DNA of 64,000 bases. It comes from CAIKMD01 sp035605975. GTDB lineage: Bacteria; Pseudomonadota; Alphaproteobacteria; ATCC43930; CGMCC-115725. Every line of letters begins with the position of its first letter. The first letter of the stretch is position 1. Positions 43,583 to 51,619 of this stretch are shown piece after piece. The DNA lies in contig DATNGG010000040.1 in NCBI GenBank assembly GCA_035605975.1, forward strand, positions 1 to 64,000, in the 5' to 3' direction. The notes beneath the pieces are model-generated. The model was not told where the DNA came from. It worked only from the letters and a program-made list of their open reading frames with translations, and ran no database searches. Both the position numbers and the translations under genes were made by a program.

Positions 43583-43678
43583 GGGGATTTGAATCGGGCG
43601 TTAACGCGCAGCCTCGCCCGCGCTGCACCGGGGTAATCTCTCGTCAAGGTTGACGGGGAGTGCTCGGCCGCGACAGCG

Positions 43679-46636
43679 TCAAATCCCTGCGGCGCGCGCC
43701 TTTGCTGCGTCGCTGTCGCAAGAACGCGCCTGCCGCCCGGCAAGAGCGGCGAGCTTTGCGCGAAGCAATTCCACATCGATCGGTTTTGCCACGTAGTCGT
43801 CCATACCCGCGGCGCGATACTGCTCGCTCGCGCCGACCATGGCGTTGGCGGTCAAGGCGATGATCGTGATCGCGTTCTTGGGCGGCGGCAGCGCCCGAAT
43901 GAGGCGCGTCGCCTCGACGCCGTCGATGCCGGGCATCTGGCTGTCCATCAGCACGACGTCGTAGTGCTTGGCGCGCACCGCTTCGACCGCCGCGCGGCCA
44001 TCGGCGACCACCTCGACCTCGTGACCCGCCTGTTTGAGAATGGCGACGGCGAGGCGCTGGTTGATCGTATTGTCCTCGGCAAGGAGAACGCGCAGCCCGC
44101 CGCTGCGTCGCGCCGGCACAGCCGGCGAAGCGGCCGCAGGCTGAGCTTCCGCCGTCGCCCGATCGAGCTTCTCGAGACATTCGAGAATGCAAGCAAGCCG
44201 CAGCGGCTTTTCGATCACCGCATCGGCAAGTTCGCCGGCAACGCTCATCCGCGCGTCAGGCCAGGCGGCGAGAACCAGCTTCGTTTCGCCGCGCGGCGCA
44301 AGGCCGCGCATGCGGCTCGACAGATCGCCCGGCCCAAAGCCCGCGGCCTCGTCGAGAACCGCCAGCGCAAAGGGCATGCCGCCGCGCCGCGCGCGCATCA
44401 ACTCGGCGAGCGCCTCGACCGCATCGCATGTCGCGGTGACGGCAAGACCGAGCCCCGACAAGTGCCGCGCGAGCATGTCGCGAAGGACGGAAGCCTCGGC
44501 CGAAACCAGAACGCGCGCGCCGGCAAAACGCGCCGGCACGCCGCGTGCCGGCGCCACGGCGAGGCGCGGCAGCGGCACGGCGAACCAGAAGGTCGAGCCG
44601 CGATCGGGCTCGCTCGAAAATCCGATCGTCCCGCCCATCAGCTCGACCAGCTGGCGGCAGATCGCAAGGCCAAGGCCGGTGCCGCCGAAACGGCGGGCGG
44701 TCGAGCTGTCGCCCTGCTCGAATTTCTTGAAGAGCTTTGCCTGTACCGCCTCGTCCATGCCGATCCCGGTATCGCTCACGGCGAAGCGCAAGCCGCTGCT
44801 GCCGCCGGGCATCTCCTGCGCCGTCACGGCGATCGAGACGCCGCCGCGCTCGGTGAATTTGAGGGCGTTGCTGACGAGGTTGAGAAGAATCTGGCGCAGC
44901 TTCGCCGGATCGCCGCGGAAGCTTCCCGAAAGTCCCTCGGCGATGAAGATGCCGAGCTCGATCGTCTTCTCGCGCGCCTTGGGCGCGAGGATCATGACGG
45001 CGTTCTCGACCAGCGGCACAAGGTCGAAGGGAAGGCTCTCGAGCTCGACCTTGCCGGCTTCGAGCTTCGAGATGTCGAGAATGTCGTTGATGATGGCGAG
45101 GAGCGAGGCGGCCGACTGTCCGACGATCTCCGCATATTCGCGCTGGCCCTCGGACAGGGACGTCTTCAGCAGCAGCTCGTTCATGCCGATAATGCCGTTC
45201 ATCGGCGTGCGGATCTCATGGCTCATGCGCGCGAGAAATTCGGACTTCGCCTTGCTCGCGGCGTCGGCATGCTCCTTGGCGAGGCGCAGCTCGCTCTCGT
45301 TGCGCATACGCTCGCTGGCGTCGCGCACGATGCTGATGTTCTCGGGCTCGCCGGTGTCGGGATTGATCGCGCGGCGGCGGTTCGCTTCGACCCAGCGGAA
45401 GCTCCCGTCCTTGCGGCGGATGCGATAAGTGACGGTCGCCTGGTCGGCGGTATCGAGCTTGCGGGTCGAATCCTCGAACAGCGCGACATCGTCGGGATGG
45501 ATAAGGTCCTCAGGATTGGCGCCGATCAACTCGTCAGGCTCGTAGCCGTAGATCTCGCGGCAGGCAGGCGAGACATAGAGGCGGCGCATTTCGCCGGGCT
45601 TCGAGCGCACCAGCATGTCGGAGGAATGCTCGGCGAGCAGGCGGAAGCGCTGCTCGCTGTCGCGCGCATTGCGCTCGGCCTCGCCGCGCCGGCGCAGCTC
45701 GCGGATTAGAGCGACGGCGAACCAGCCGGAAAGACCCAAGAGCGCGGAGAGCACGGCGAGGAACACCGCCGCCTTCTGCCGCCATTCCGCGAAGATGACG
45801 CTGCGGGTTTGCGCCACCGTGATGACGAGCGGCAGATTGCCGACCTGCCGGAACACGTAAAGCCGCTTGATTCCGTCGATGATCGCCGTCGTCTCGAAAT
45901 GTCCGGCGCGGACCCTCGGATAGAATTGGAAGATTTTGCCCTTGCTGAGATCGCGGCCGAGGTCGCGCTCGTCATAGGGTGCGCGCATCATCACCTTGCC
46001 GTCCGCGCGGAACAGCGTGACGGTGCCGTTCGCGCCAAGATCGAAGGCGCTGAAAATCCGCCGGAAATAGCCGAGCCCCATGGTGCCGACGACGGCGCCG
46101 GCGAAGCTGCCATCGGCATTGGTGCGGCGCCGGCTGAGACCAATCATCCAATCACCGTCATGCGAATTTCGGAACGGCACGCCGATGAACAGGCCGATAG
46201 TGGGATCATCGCGCAGGGCCTTGAAGAAATCCGCCTTGGCGAAGCTGCGCGGCGGCGGATTGGCGGAGCGCGAATCCATGATGACGGTGCCGGCGGAATC
46301 GACGACGAGAATCCCGCCGAGATCCTGCGCGGAGGCGGCGCCATCGAAGAGCGCGCTCCGCCGTATCTCGGGCGACACGCGCCAAATGTCCTTGAGCTTC
46401 AGCCCCTCGACGACGGCGCGCAGCGACAGATCGTAGACTTCGACGTTGCGCTCGATATCATGGGCCAGCGCGGCATCGAGATTTTGCGAGGTTTCGACCG
46501 CGCGGTTCCAGGCGCGGCTGCGCTCGTCGGAGAGCGTCCAGATCATCAGCGCCATGACGCCGAGCATGATCGCCATTGCGGCAACGAACAGAAGCCGTGT
46601 CCGCGGCAATGACAAGACTGTGCGTTGCACGGGCAT
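43679..46636 (-). CDS. Hybrid sensor histidine kinase with two receiver domains
   Basis: A ~985-aa membrane kinase. TM1 (LLFVAAMAIMLGVMALMIWT, ~16-35), an extracytoplasmic Cache-type sensor (~60-275), TM2 (~290-312), a PAS domain (FRLLAEHSSDMLVR to ~445), HisKA with the phospho-acceptor His in ARMSHEIRTPMNGIIGMNE (~478), HATPase with LLNLVSNALKFTE, DTGIGMDE and GGTGLGLAI, then two receiver-like domains. The first (~735-850) has lost the acidic pair (VLVSAEAS) although LDE and EKP survive, so it is probably inactive. The second (~860-970) is complete: LLAEDNTINQR, VLMDSQMPGIDG, KPID. ATG 46636 is preferred over an earlier TTG. No response-regulator gene is adjacent. Confidence 0.92.
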   Translation of the reverse strand: MPVQRTVLSLPRTRLLFVAAMAIMLGVMALMIWTLSDERSRAWNRAVETSQNLDAALAHDIERNVEVYDLSLRAVVEGLKLKDIWRVSPEIRRSALFDGAASAQDLGGILVVDSAGTVIMDSRSANPPPRSFAKADFFKALRDDPTIGLFIGVPFRNSHDGDWMIGLSRRRTNADGSFAGAVVGTMGLGYFRRIFSAFDLGANGTVTLFRADGKVMMRAPYDERDLGRDLSKGKIFQFYPRVRAGHFETTAIIDGIKRLYVFRQVGNLPLVITVAQTRSVIFAEWRQKAAVFLAVLSALLGLSGWFAVALIRELRRRGEAERNARDSEQRFRLLAEHSSDMLVRSKPGEMRRLYVSPACREIYGYEPDELIGANPEDLIHPDDVALFEDSTRKLDTADQATVTYRIRRKDGSFRWVEANRRRAINPDTGEPENISIVRDASERMRNESELRLAKEHADAASKAKSEFLARMSHEIRTPMNGIIGMNELLLKTSLSEGQREYAEIVGQSAASLLAIINDILDISKLEAGKVELESLPFDLVPLVENAVMILAPKAREKTIELGIFIAEGLSGSFRGDPAKLRQILLNLVSNALKFTERGGVSIAVTAQEMPGGSSGLRFAVSDTGIGMDEAVQAKLFKKFEQGDSSTARRFGGTGLGLAICRQLVELMGGTIGFSSEPDRGSTFWFAVPLPRLAVAPARGVPARFAGARVLVSAEASVLRDMLARHLSGLGLAVTATCDAVEALAELMRARRGGMPFALAVLDEAAGFGPGDLSSRMRGLAPRGETKLVLAAWPDARMSVAGELADAVIEKPLRLACILECLEKLDRATAEAQPAAASPAVPARRSGGLRVLLAEDNTINQRLAVAILKQAGHEVEVVADGRAAVEAVRAKHYDVVLMDSQMPGIDGVEATRLIRALPPPKNAITIIALTANAMVGASEQYRAAGMDDYVAKPIDVELLRAKLAALAGRQARSCDSDAAKARAAGI

Positions 46637-46798
46637 CGGTGTCTTTCGCAATGGGTTGCGCCACGCGGCCAACCCAGGAGAAATTTTCGCAGAGGCAAGT
46701 TAAGACTTGCTTAGCTTTACCGCCGGGCGGCGCCCTTGCCCCGGCCCCGCAAGCCGGGCATCGTGCCCGACGCCGCACGGTCGTGGAGAGAACGGATC

Positions 46799-47866
46799 AT
46801 GATGGGATCGGTCACGCCCCCTCGCGGCCGGCGCCGCGCCGCGGCCTGGCAATGGGCCGCGCTGGCGCTGCTCGCACTCCTTGGCTCCGCGCTGACCCCG
46901 GCGCGGGCCGCGGCGATCCGGATCGGGGTGGTTCCGGCCGCCGCCATGGGGCCGATCTTCATCGCCAAGGAGAAGGGCTATTTCGGCGCCGAGGGCATCG
47001 AGACGGAGCTCGTCCCCTTCGATGCGAGCGAGGGCGCGGCCGCCGCGGCGGCCTCGGGCGCGGTGGATTTCGGCGCGGCCGCCATTTCCTCGGCCCTCTA
47101 TGGCTTCACCGGCCAGGGACCGCTGCGCATCATCAGCGGGCTTTATAGCGAGGCAAACGGCTTTCATACCCTCGCGATCGTTGCCGCCGATGCGGCCTAC
47201 GACCACGGTCTGCGCGCGGTGAAGGGCTTGGCGGGCCGGTCCGTCGCCCTCGCGGCGCTGGGCGGTCCCGCACATTACAGCCTCGCCCTCCTCGCCGAGA
47301 AATACGGCGCCGATCTCGCGGCAATGCGCCTCGTGCCGGCGGAGAACCCGCGCGGCGTGCTCGCCGCGCTCGAAGCCAACGAGGCCGAGATGGCGATCGT
47401 CGCCGGCAGCGTCGCAACCCCCGCGCTCCAGGCTGGTCAGGTGAAGCTGCTCGGCTGGGTCGGCGATGAGACGCCGTGGCAGGAAGGCGTCGCCTTCACA
47501 AACACGAAAATGATCGCCGAGCACAGCAGCACGGTCCAGGCCTTCCTCAGGGCGCTGCGCAAAGGAGCGCATGACTATTCCGCCGCCTTCACCGGACCTG
47601 GCGGCAAGCGCCAGGACGGGCCCGACGCGAAAGAAATGCTCGCGATCATCGCCAAATATGCGCACCTGCCGCCCGATCAGGTGCGGCTCGGCATTGCCTA
47701 TGTGGATGCCAGCGCGCGGCTCGACCGCCGCGACGTGCTGCATCAGCTCGACTGGTTCAAGCAGCAGAAAGTGCTGCCGGGGACGGTGGATCCCGCAACG
47801 GTCATAGCGCAGGACTATGTGATCGCGCTGCCCGACCAGAACCAGGAAGGCGCCGCTCAGAAATAG
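46799..47866 (+). CDS. ABC transporter substrate-binding protein (NitT/SsuA-like), paralogue of the 21295 gene
   Basis: A 355-aa periplasmic binding protein. A basic start (GRRRAAAW) and a hydrophobic core (ALALLALLGSALTPARA) form a signal peptide with cleavage after ARA-A near residue 37. Mature sequence RIGVVPAAAMGPIFIAKEKG, SGAVDFGAAAISSALYGFTG, KGLAGRSVALAALGGPAHYS and a C-terminal HQLDWFKQQKVLPG follow the NMT1/SsuA fold and align end to end with the protein at 21295. GGAGAG lies 8 bases before ATG 46799. Divergent from the hybrid kinase (162-base spacer); no permease nearby. Ligand unknown. Confidence 0.85.
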   Translation: MMGSVTPPRGRRRAAAWQWAALALLALLGSALTPARAAAIRIGVVPAAAMGPIFIAKEKGYFGAEGIETELVPFDASEGAAAAAASGAVDFGAAAISSALYGFTGQGPLRIISGLYSEANGFHTLAIVAADAAYDHGLRAVKGLAGRSVALAALGGPAHYSLALLAEKYGADLAAMRLVPAENPRGVLAALEANEAEMAIVAGSVATPALQAGQVKLLGWVGDETPWQEGVAFTNTKMIAEHSSTVQAFLRALRKGAHDYSAAFTGPGGKRQDGPDAKEMLAIIAKYAHLPPDQVRLGIAYVDASARLDRRDVLHQLDWFKQQKVLPGTVDPATVIAQDYVIALPDQNQEGAAQK

Positions 47867-48012
47867 GACGGCAGCGCGGTTGCGATCAGAAACAGGCTGA
47901 TGACGAGGCCGAGAACGGCGGCGCGCTCGAAGCATTTGAGCGCGAGATCGAGAACCGCCAATTCGTCTTCGCGGCGCGAGTGGGTCTCGTGCTTCAGCTC
48001 GTTTGCGGCCAT
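47857..48012 (-). CDS. Small single-TM protein (51 aa)
   Basis: Not recognised. MAANELKHETHSRREDELAV is followed by a short charged helix and one hydrophobic segment (AVLGLVISLFLIATALPSYF) at the very C-terminus, as in tail-anchored or small regulatory membrane peptides. A good GGAGG lies 9 bases before ATG 48012, which argues for translation; ATG 48021 is an alternative. Its 3' end overlaps the end of the convergent binding-protein gene by 10 bases. Confidence 0.45.
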   Translation of the reverse strand: MAANELKHETHSRREDELAVLDLALKCFERAAVLGLVISLFLIATALPSYF

Positions 48013-48331
48013 CGGTTTCATCCTCCGCATCCTGGCCGATATCCAACCCGCCGCCCGAACCGGCACCCCCGAGCCCGGTCCTGTCTCTGCGGCGCGCCGG
48101 ATAGCGGCGATGTGACACCGCACCAAAGAAGTGCGCCCTAATTTAGGCGCCGTTAGGGTTAAGGATGCGTAAAGACCGGAGTAGCTTTAAGGTTATATGA
48201 GCGGCAATTCCGAGGCGCAGAACGGCTGGTTGCGCGCGTCCCCGCGCGCCATCGCCGGCACGCGGCCGCGCATCGCAGGGAATAAAGCGGCGCGGCCGAC
48301 CGTCTTAACAAAAAGCGCGGATCATCGCCGC
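48013..48331. other. Intergenic region upstream of the TAXI gene (319 bases)
   Basis: This spacer should hold divergent promoters for the 51-aa protein and the TAXI binding protein. It contains an 11-bp palindrome CCTAATTTAGG (48137-48147) flanked by GCGC on both sides, followed by a relatively AT-rich stretch to ~48200. An in-frame ATG at 48197 would extend the TAXI protein by 45 residues into low-hydrophobicity sequence, which I do not favour. No RNA gene is evident. Confidence 0.4.
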
Positions 48332-49444
48332 ATGGATCGAGAGCAAGCCCGGCGCGCAATCGCTCGGCGCGGCCGAAACGCCGGCGCGCTGCTCCGTGCT
48401 GCTGCGGCCGCGCTGCTTGCCGCCACGACGCTCGCCGCGCCCGTCGCCGCCGCACCCGAGCCGGCGCCGCGCTTCTTCCGCATCGCCGCCGCCTCCACCA
48501 CCGGAACCTATTTCGTCATCGGCGCCGAGATCGCCAACGCCATCAGCAAGCCGCCCGGCGCGCGCGATTGCGCGCATGGCGGCAGCTGCGGCGTTGCGGG
48601 GCTTGTCGCCGTCGCGCAGGCGACGCAAGGCTCGATCGAGAACGCGCTGCTCGTCGGGTCGGGCCAGGTCGAAGCGGCTTTCATCGCGGCCGATGTCGCG
48701 CGCTGGGCCTATAGCGGCCGCTCGCCGCAGCTGCGGTCCTGCCACGGCGCGCCCGAAAGCGGCACGGCGCTGCTGGCGAAATCCGGCGCGATCAGCAATC
48801 TGCGCGCGATTGCCGCGCTCTTTCCCGAGGGCGTCCATCTCGTCGCGCGCGCCGATGCCAAGATCAAGACGCTCGCCGATCTCAAGGGCAAGCGCGTGGC
48901 GATGGGCGAGCCCGGCTCCGGCACGCTCGCCGAGGCGCGGCTCGTTCTCGACGCGGCGGGCCTCTCCGAATGCCGGCTGAAGCCGCAATATCCGCGCCTC
49001 TCCGAATCCGCAGCGCAGCTCGAGCGCGGCGCGCTCGATGCGTTCTTCGTCACCGGCGGCGAGCCGGTACCGGCGATCAACGACGTCGCCTCGATGATTC
49101 CGGTGCGGCTTGTGCCGGTGATCGGCACCGCGCGGACGAAGCTCGAGCGCCAATTCGGCTTCAGTACGATCACCATCCCCGGCGCGACTTACCCGGGAAT
49201 CGATGGCGACATCCAGACCATCGGCACGACGGCGTTGTTCGTGGTCTCGGCGGACGCGCCGGACGAGCTGGTCTACGAGATCACCAAGGCGCTATGGCAG
49301 GACGCGACGCGCCGCATCCTCGACAATGGCCATCCCGCCGGCCGGCGTATCCGCTTCGAGAACGCCCTCAAAGGGATCACCATCCCGCTCCATCCGGGCG
49401 CCCTGCGCTACTACAAAGAGGCCGGCCTCAATCCGCAGAACTGA
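48332..49444 (+). CDS. TAXI-family TRAP transporter solute-binding protein
   Basis: A 370-aa binding protein. A signal peptide follows a basic start (RRAIARRGRNAGALLRAAAA, then ALLAATTLAAPVAAAP; cleavage ~40). The TAXI hallmarks are FFRIAAASTTGTYFVIGAEI (~46), GSIENALLVGSGQVEAAFIA (~105) and LKGKRVAMGEPGSGTLAEAR (~180), with ITIPLHPGALRYYKEAGL at the end. TAXI proteins deliver solutes, often dicarboxylates or amino acids such as glutamate, to fused TRAP permeases. No TRAP permease gene is in the window. The internal loop carrying CAHGGSCGVAG contains a cysteine pair. ATG 48332 has only a weak ribosome-binding site. Confidence 0.87.
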   Translation: MDREQARRAIARRGRNAGALLRAAAAALLAATTLAAPVAAAPEPAPRFFRIAAASTTGTYFVIGAEIANAISKPPGARDCAHGGSCGVAGLVAVAQATQGSIENALLVGSGQVEAAFIAADVARWAYSGRSPQLRSCHGAPESGTALLAKSGAISNLRAIAALFPEGVHLVARADAKIKTLADLKGKRVAMGEPGSGTLAEARLVLDAAGLSECRLKPQYPRLSESAAQLERGALDAFFVTGGEPVPAINDVASMIPVRLVPVIGTARTKLERQFGFSTITIPGATYPGIDGDIQTIGTTALFVVSADAPDELVYEITKALWQDATRRILDNGHPAGRRIRFENALKGITIPLHPGALRYYKEAGLNPQN

Positions 49445-49642
49445 GCGGTCTACCCGAGGCCCTTTCTAACTTATTGATAATACGACACTATTTTCTGACG
49501 AGTCGGCACTCGCGGGCGATTGTTCGGCTGGGCCGAATAGCGCATGTTGCGTTGCAGCAATTATCCCGCCCATCTTCAGCTCCCATCTTTGGCTCGTAGG
49601 CGGAACCATTCGGGGGCCGTCGATCGAACCAAGGAGAAGACG

Positions 49643-49843
49643 ATGCGTATCCCTTCACATCTTCGCACTGCGATCGTTGCGCTGTCGCTGGTGGCGCCGC
49701 TCGGCGTCGCGGGCGCGGCCTTCGCCGACAACGGGCAAGCGGCCCAGCAAGAGCAGCAGGCGGCAGTGCCGCAACAGCCCAGCTCGAACGCCGGCCCTTA
49801 TGACGGCCAGGACTTCGTGATCCCGCTCAGCCAGACCTACTGA
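49643..49843 (+). CDS. Small secreted protein (66 aa), unknown function
   Basis: A clear signal peptide (LRTAIVALSLVAPLGVAGAA then FADN, cleavage near residue 29) precedes a ~37-residue mature peptide rich in Gln, Ala and Pro (NGQAAQQEQQAAVPQQPSSN) that ends GPYDGQDFVIPLSQTY. The mature part has no Cys and probably no fold; the aromatic C-terminus YDGQDFVIPLSQTY may be the functional tag. AAGGAG lies 8 bases before ATG 49643, and a strong hairpin follows the stop, so this is a complete transcription unit. No known family recognised. Confidence 0.65.
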   Translation: MRIPSHLRTAIVALSLVAPLGVAGAAFADNGQAAQQEQQAAVPQQPSSNAGPYDGQDFVIPLSQTY

Positions 49844-49868
49844 GCCGAATCCCCGTGTTCGGGACGAT

Positions 49869-49901
49869 GCAACCGGCGCCCTCTTCCGTGGCGCCGGTTG
49901 C
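49869..49901. terminator. 12-bp perfect stem between convergent genes
   Basis: GCAACCGGCGCC (49869-49880) and GGCGCCGGTTGC (49890-49901) form a 12-bp perfect stem with a 9-base loop, 26 bases after the stop of the small secreted protein and 30 bases before the pirin stop. It should fold on both strands and is placed as a shared bidirectional terminator. It lacks a T-tract on either side. Confidence 0.6.
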
Positions 49902-49930
49902 TCCCGCCGGCTCGACCGGCAGATAACCAC

Positions 49931-50632
49931 TTACGGCAGATCGAAGAGCAGGATTTCCGTCCGCGGGTCATGCGCCGCGAGGGTGACGGTGTCGACTGCC
50001 TCGATCGCCGCGCCGTCGCCGGTGCGCAACCATTCGCCTTCGATGTCGAGGCTGCCGCGCACCACCTGCACCCAAGCTTTCCGGCCTTTACCAAGCGCAT
50101 GCGTCACGCTCGCGCCCTCATCGAGGCTGGCATCGTAAATCCGCGCGTCCTGATGGATCAGGACCGAGCCCTCGGCGCTGTCGGGCGAGACGACGAGACG
50201 TAGCCGGTTGTGCTTGCCCGCGGCTGGAAAGCTCTTCTGCTCGTAGCCGGGCTTCAACCCGTCCTGCCGCGGCAGCAGCCAGATTTGCAGGAAATGGACC
50301 GGCTCCGTCTGCGAGGGATTGAACTCGCTGTGGCGGATGCCGGTGCCGGCACTCATGCGCTGCACCTCGCCCGGCCGGATCACCGAGCCGGTGCCGATGC
50401 TGTCCTTGTGCTCGAGCGCGCCCTCGAGAACATAGGAGACGATCTCCATGTCGCGATGGCCATGCGTGTCGAAACCGGAGCCGGGCTCGACCCGATCCTC
50501 GTTGATGACGCGCAACGGGCCGAAGCCCATATGGCGCGGATCGTAATAGTCGCCGAACGAAAAACTGTGCCGGCTGGTGAGCCAGCCGAGACGGGCAAGG
50601 CCGCGCTCTTCGGCGGGCCGGAGGGTGATCAT
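49931..50632 (-). CDS. Pirin family protein (YhhW-like quercetinase type)
   Basis: A 233-aa bicupin of the pirin family. Metal-binding residues are visible in SGFDTHGHRDMEIVSYVLEG (His-x-His, ~57-59) and GTGIRHSEFNPSQTEPVHFL (His and later Glu region, ~100). The N-terminal LTSRHSFSFGDYYDPRHMGF (~18-37) is the pirin hallmark. Some bacterial homologues oxidise quercetin; others regulate partners. It is the last gene of a minus-strand series with two further cupins and an MFS transporter. Confidence 0.92.
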   Translation of the reverse strand: MITLRPAEERGLARLGWLTSRHSFSFGDYYDPRHMGFGPLRVINEDRVEPGSGFDTHGHRDMEIVSYVLEGALEHKDSIGTGSVIRPGEVQRMSAGTGIRHSEFNPSQTEPVHFLQIWLLPRQDGLKPGYEQKSFPAAGKHNRLRLVVSPDSAEGSVLIHQDARIYDASLDEGASVTHALGKGRKAWVQVVRGSLDIEGEWLRTGDGAAIEAVDTVTLAAHDPRTEILLFDLP

Positions 50633-50701
50633 GGCGGAACTCCAAGATGCAGGGAGGTTTCCGCCTATATTGGGATCGCGACGCGCCGCGGCAATCCGCC
50701 G

Positions 50702-51211
50702 CTAGGGCGCGGCGGGGTAGTGCGTGCGCAGCGCCTCGCCGCCGGCCTCGGCCGGCTTGGCGTCGATGAGTATGAAGGCGAAGACGCACGGCGCGGTGCC
50801 GTTGTTCACCCAGGCATGCATCGTGCCGCGCTGGATCACCACGTCGCGCTCTTTCAGATGCACCGTCTTGCCGTCATCGAGCTCAAGATCGCATTCGCCC
50901 GAGAGGATGATCGCGTAATCGAGCGTCTCGGTGCGGTGCATGAATTTGGGCCCGCCGGGCAATAGCTGGGTGATGCGGATCACCGTGCCCTCGCCATTGC
51001 CGACATAATTGTAGCGCTTGACGAAGCCCTGGCGCTGCGCCGCCTCGGCCTCGGCCGAATTGTCGACCGGCATGGTATTGCTCGACCAGATCTCGCAGCC
51101 GGTCAGATAGGGCCCGCGCCGCTGCACCGCGTCGAGCGTCTCGTCGCGCGCGATGATGGCCTTGCCGTTCTTGTCATGACCGGTGATCACCCGGCGCACC
51201 GCGAGTGCCAT
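50702..51211 (-). CDS. Cupin-domain protein
   Basis: A 169-aa single-cupin protein. After ~75 residues of N-terminal extension (VRRVITGHDKNGKAIIARDE), the cupin barrel has GPKFMHRTETLDYAIILSGE (motif 1, with His and Glu) and VIQRGTMHAWVNNGTAPCVF (motif 2 with His, ~138). The barrel lies C-terminally, a layout shared with proteins annotated as cupin-2 in aromatic catabolic regions. It follows the 123-aa cupin gene by 36 bases on the same strand. Function unknown. Confidence 0.85.
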   Translation of the reverse strand: MALAVRRVITGHDKNGKAIIARDETLDAVQRRGPYLTGCEIWSSNTMPVDNSAEAEAAQRQGFVKRYNYVGNGEGTVIRITQLLPGGPKFMHRTETLDYAIILSGECDLELDDGKTVHLKERDVVIQRGTMHAWVNNGTAPCVFAFILIDAKPAEAGGEALRTHYPAAP

Positions 51212-51247
51212 GTCTCCTCCCCCTCGTGCTGTGCGTGACGGCGCCGA

Positions 51248-51619
51248 TCAGCCGCGCTTGGCGAGCGCCTTCTTCAGCGACGCCGTCGGCTTCATGAAGA
51301 AGACCAGCATGGTGCAGCCATTGGGCGCGACCGGCGCGTGGCGGCTGCCCTTGGCGCGGATGACGAAGTTGCCGGCGGTGCAGGCGCCTTCGTGATCCTC
51401 GAGCGAGCCTTCGAGAATGAGGGTCTGCTCCAAATCCTCATGTACATGCTCCGGGATGCCGGCGCCCGGCTCGAGCTTCGTCAAGATCGTCAGCATGTCG
51501 GTCGCCGGATCGTGATAGAGCACCTTCATCTTGTTGCCCGGTGCCGTATCGATCCAAGGCATGGACTCGATATCGACGAATCGCGAGGCGAGCGAGCCCA
51601 GAGATGATCCTTCCGCCAT
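51248..51619 (-). CDS. Small cupin protein (ChrR-like)
   Basis: A 123-aa cupin. LYHDPATDMLTILTKLEPGA (~34) leads into GIPEHVHEDLEQTLILEGSL (His-x-His with Glu, ~55-74) and the second motif as VIRAKGSRHAPVAPNGCTML (His ~93). The length and 'G..IPxHxHxxxEQ' motif match ChrR-like anti-sigma/cupin or acetylacetone-cleaving-type proteins. Its ATG 51619 has a strong GGGAGGCCGTC site. The upstream MFS reading frame runs 182 bases into this gene in another frame, which is unusual. Confidence 0.83.
   Translation of the reverse strand: MAEGSSLGSLASRFVDIESMPWIDTAPGNKMKVLYHDPATDMLTILTKLEPGAGIPEHVHEDLEQTLILEGSLEDHEGACTAGNFVIRAKGSRHAPVAPNGCTMLVFFMKPTASLKKALAKRG

Noticed and set aside
43642..43655. CGTCAA-GG-TTGACG palindrome upstream of the 91-aa gene.
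   Set aside because: Short, no -10 element in register on the minus strand, and no clear target; kept only as a possible operator.
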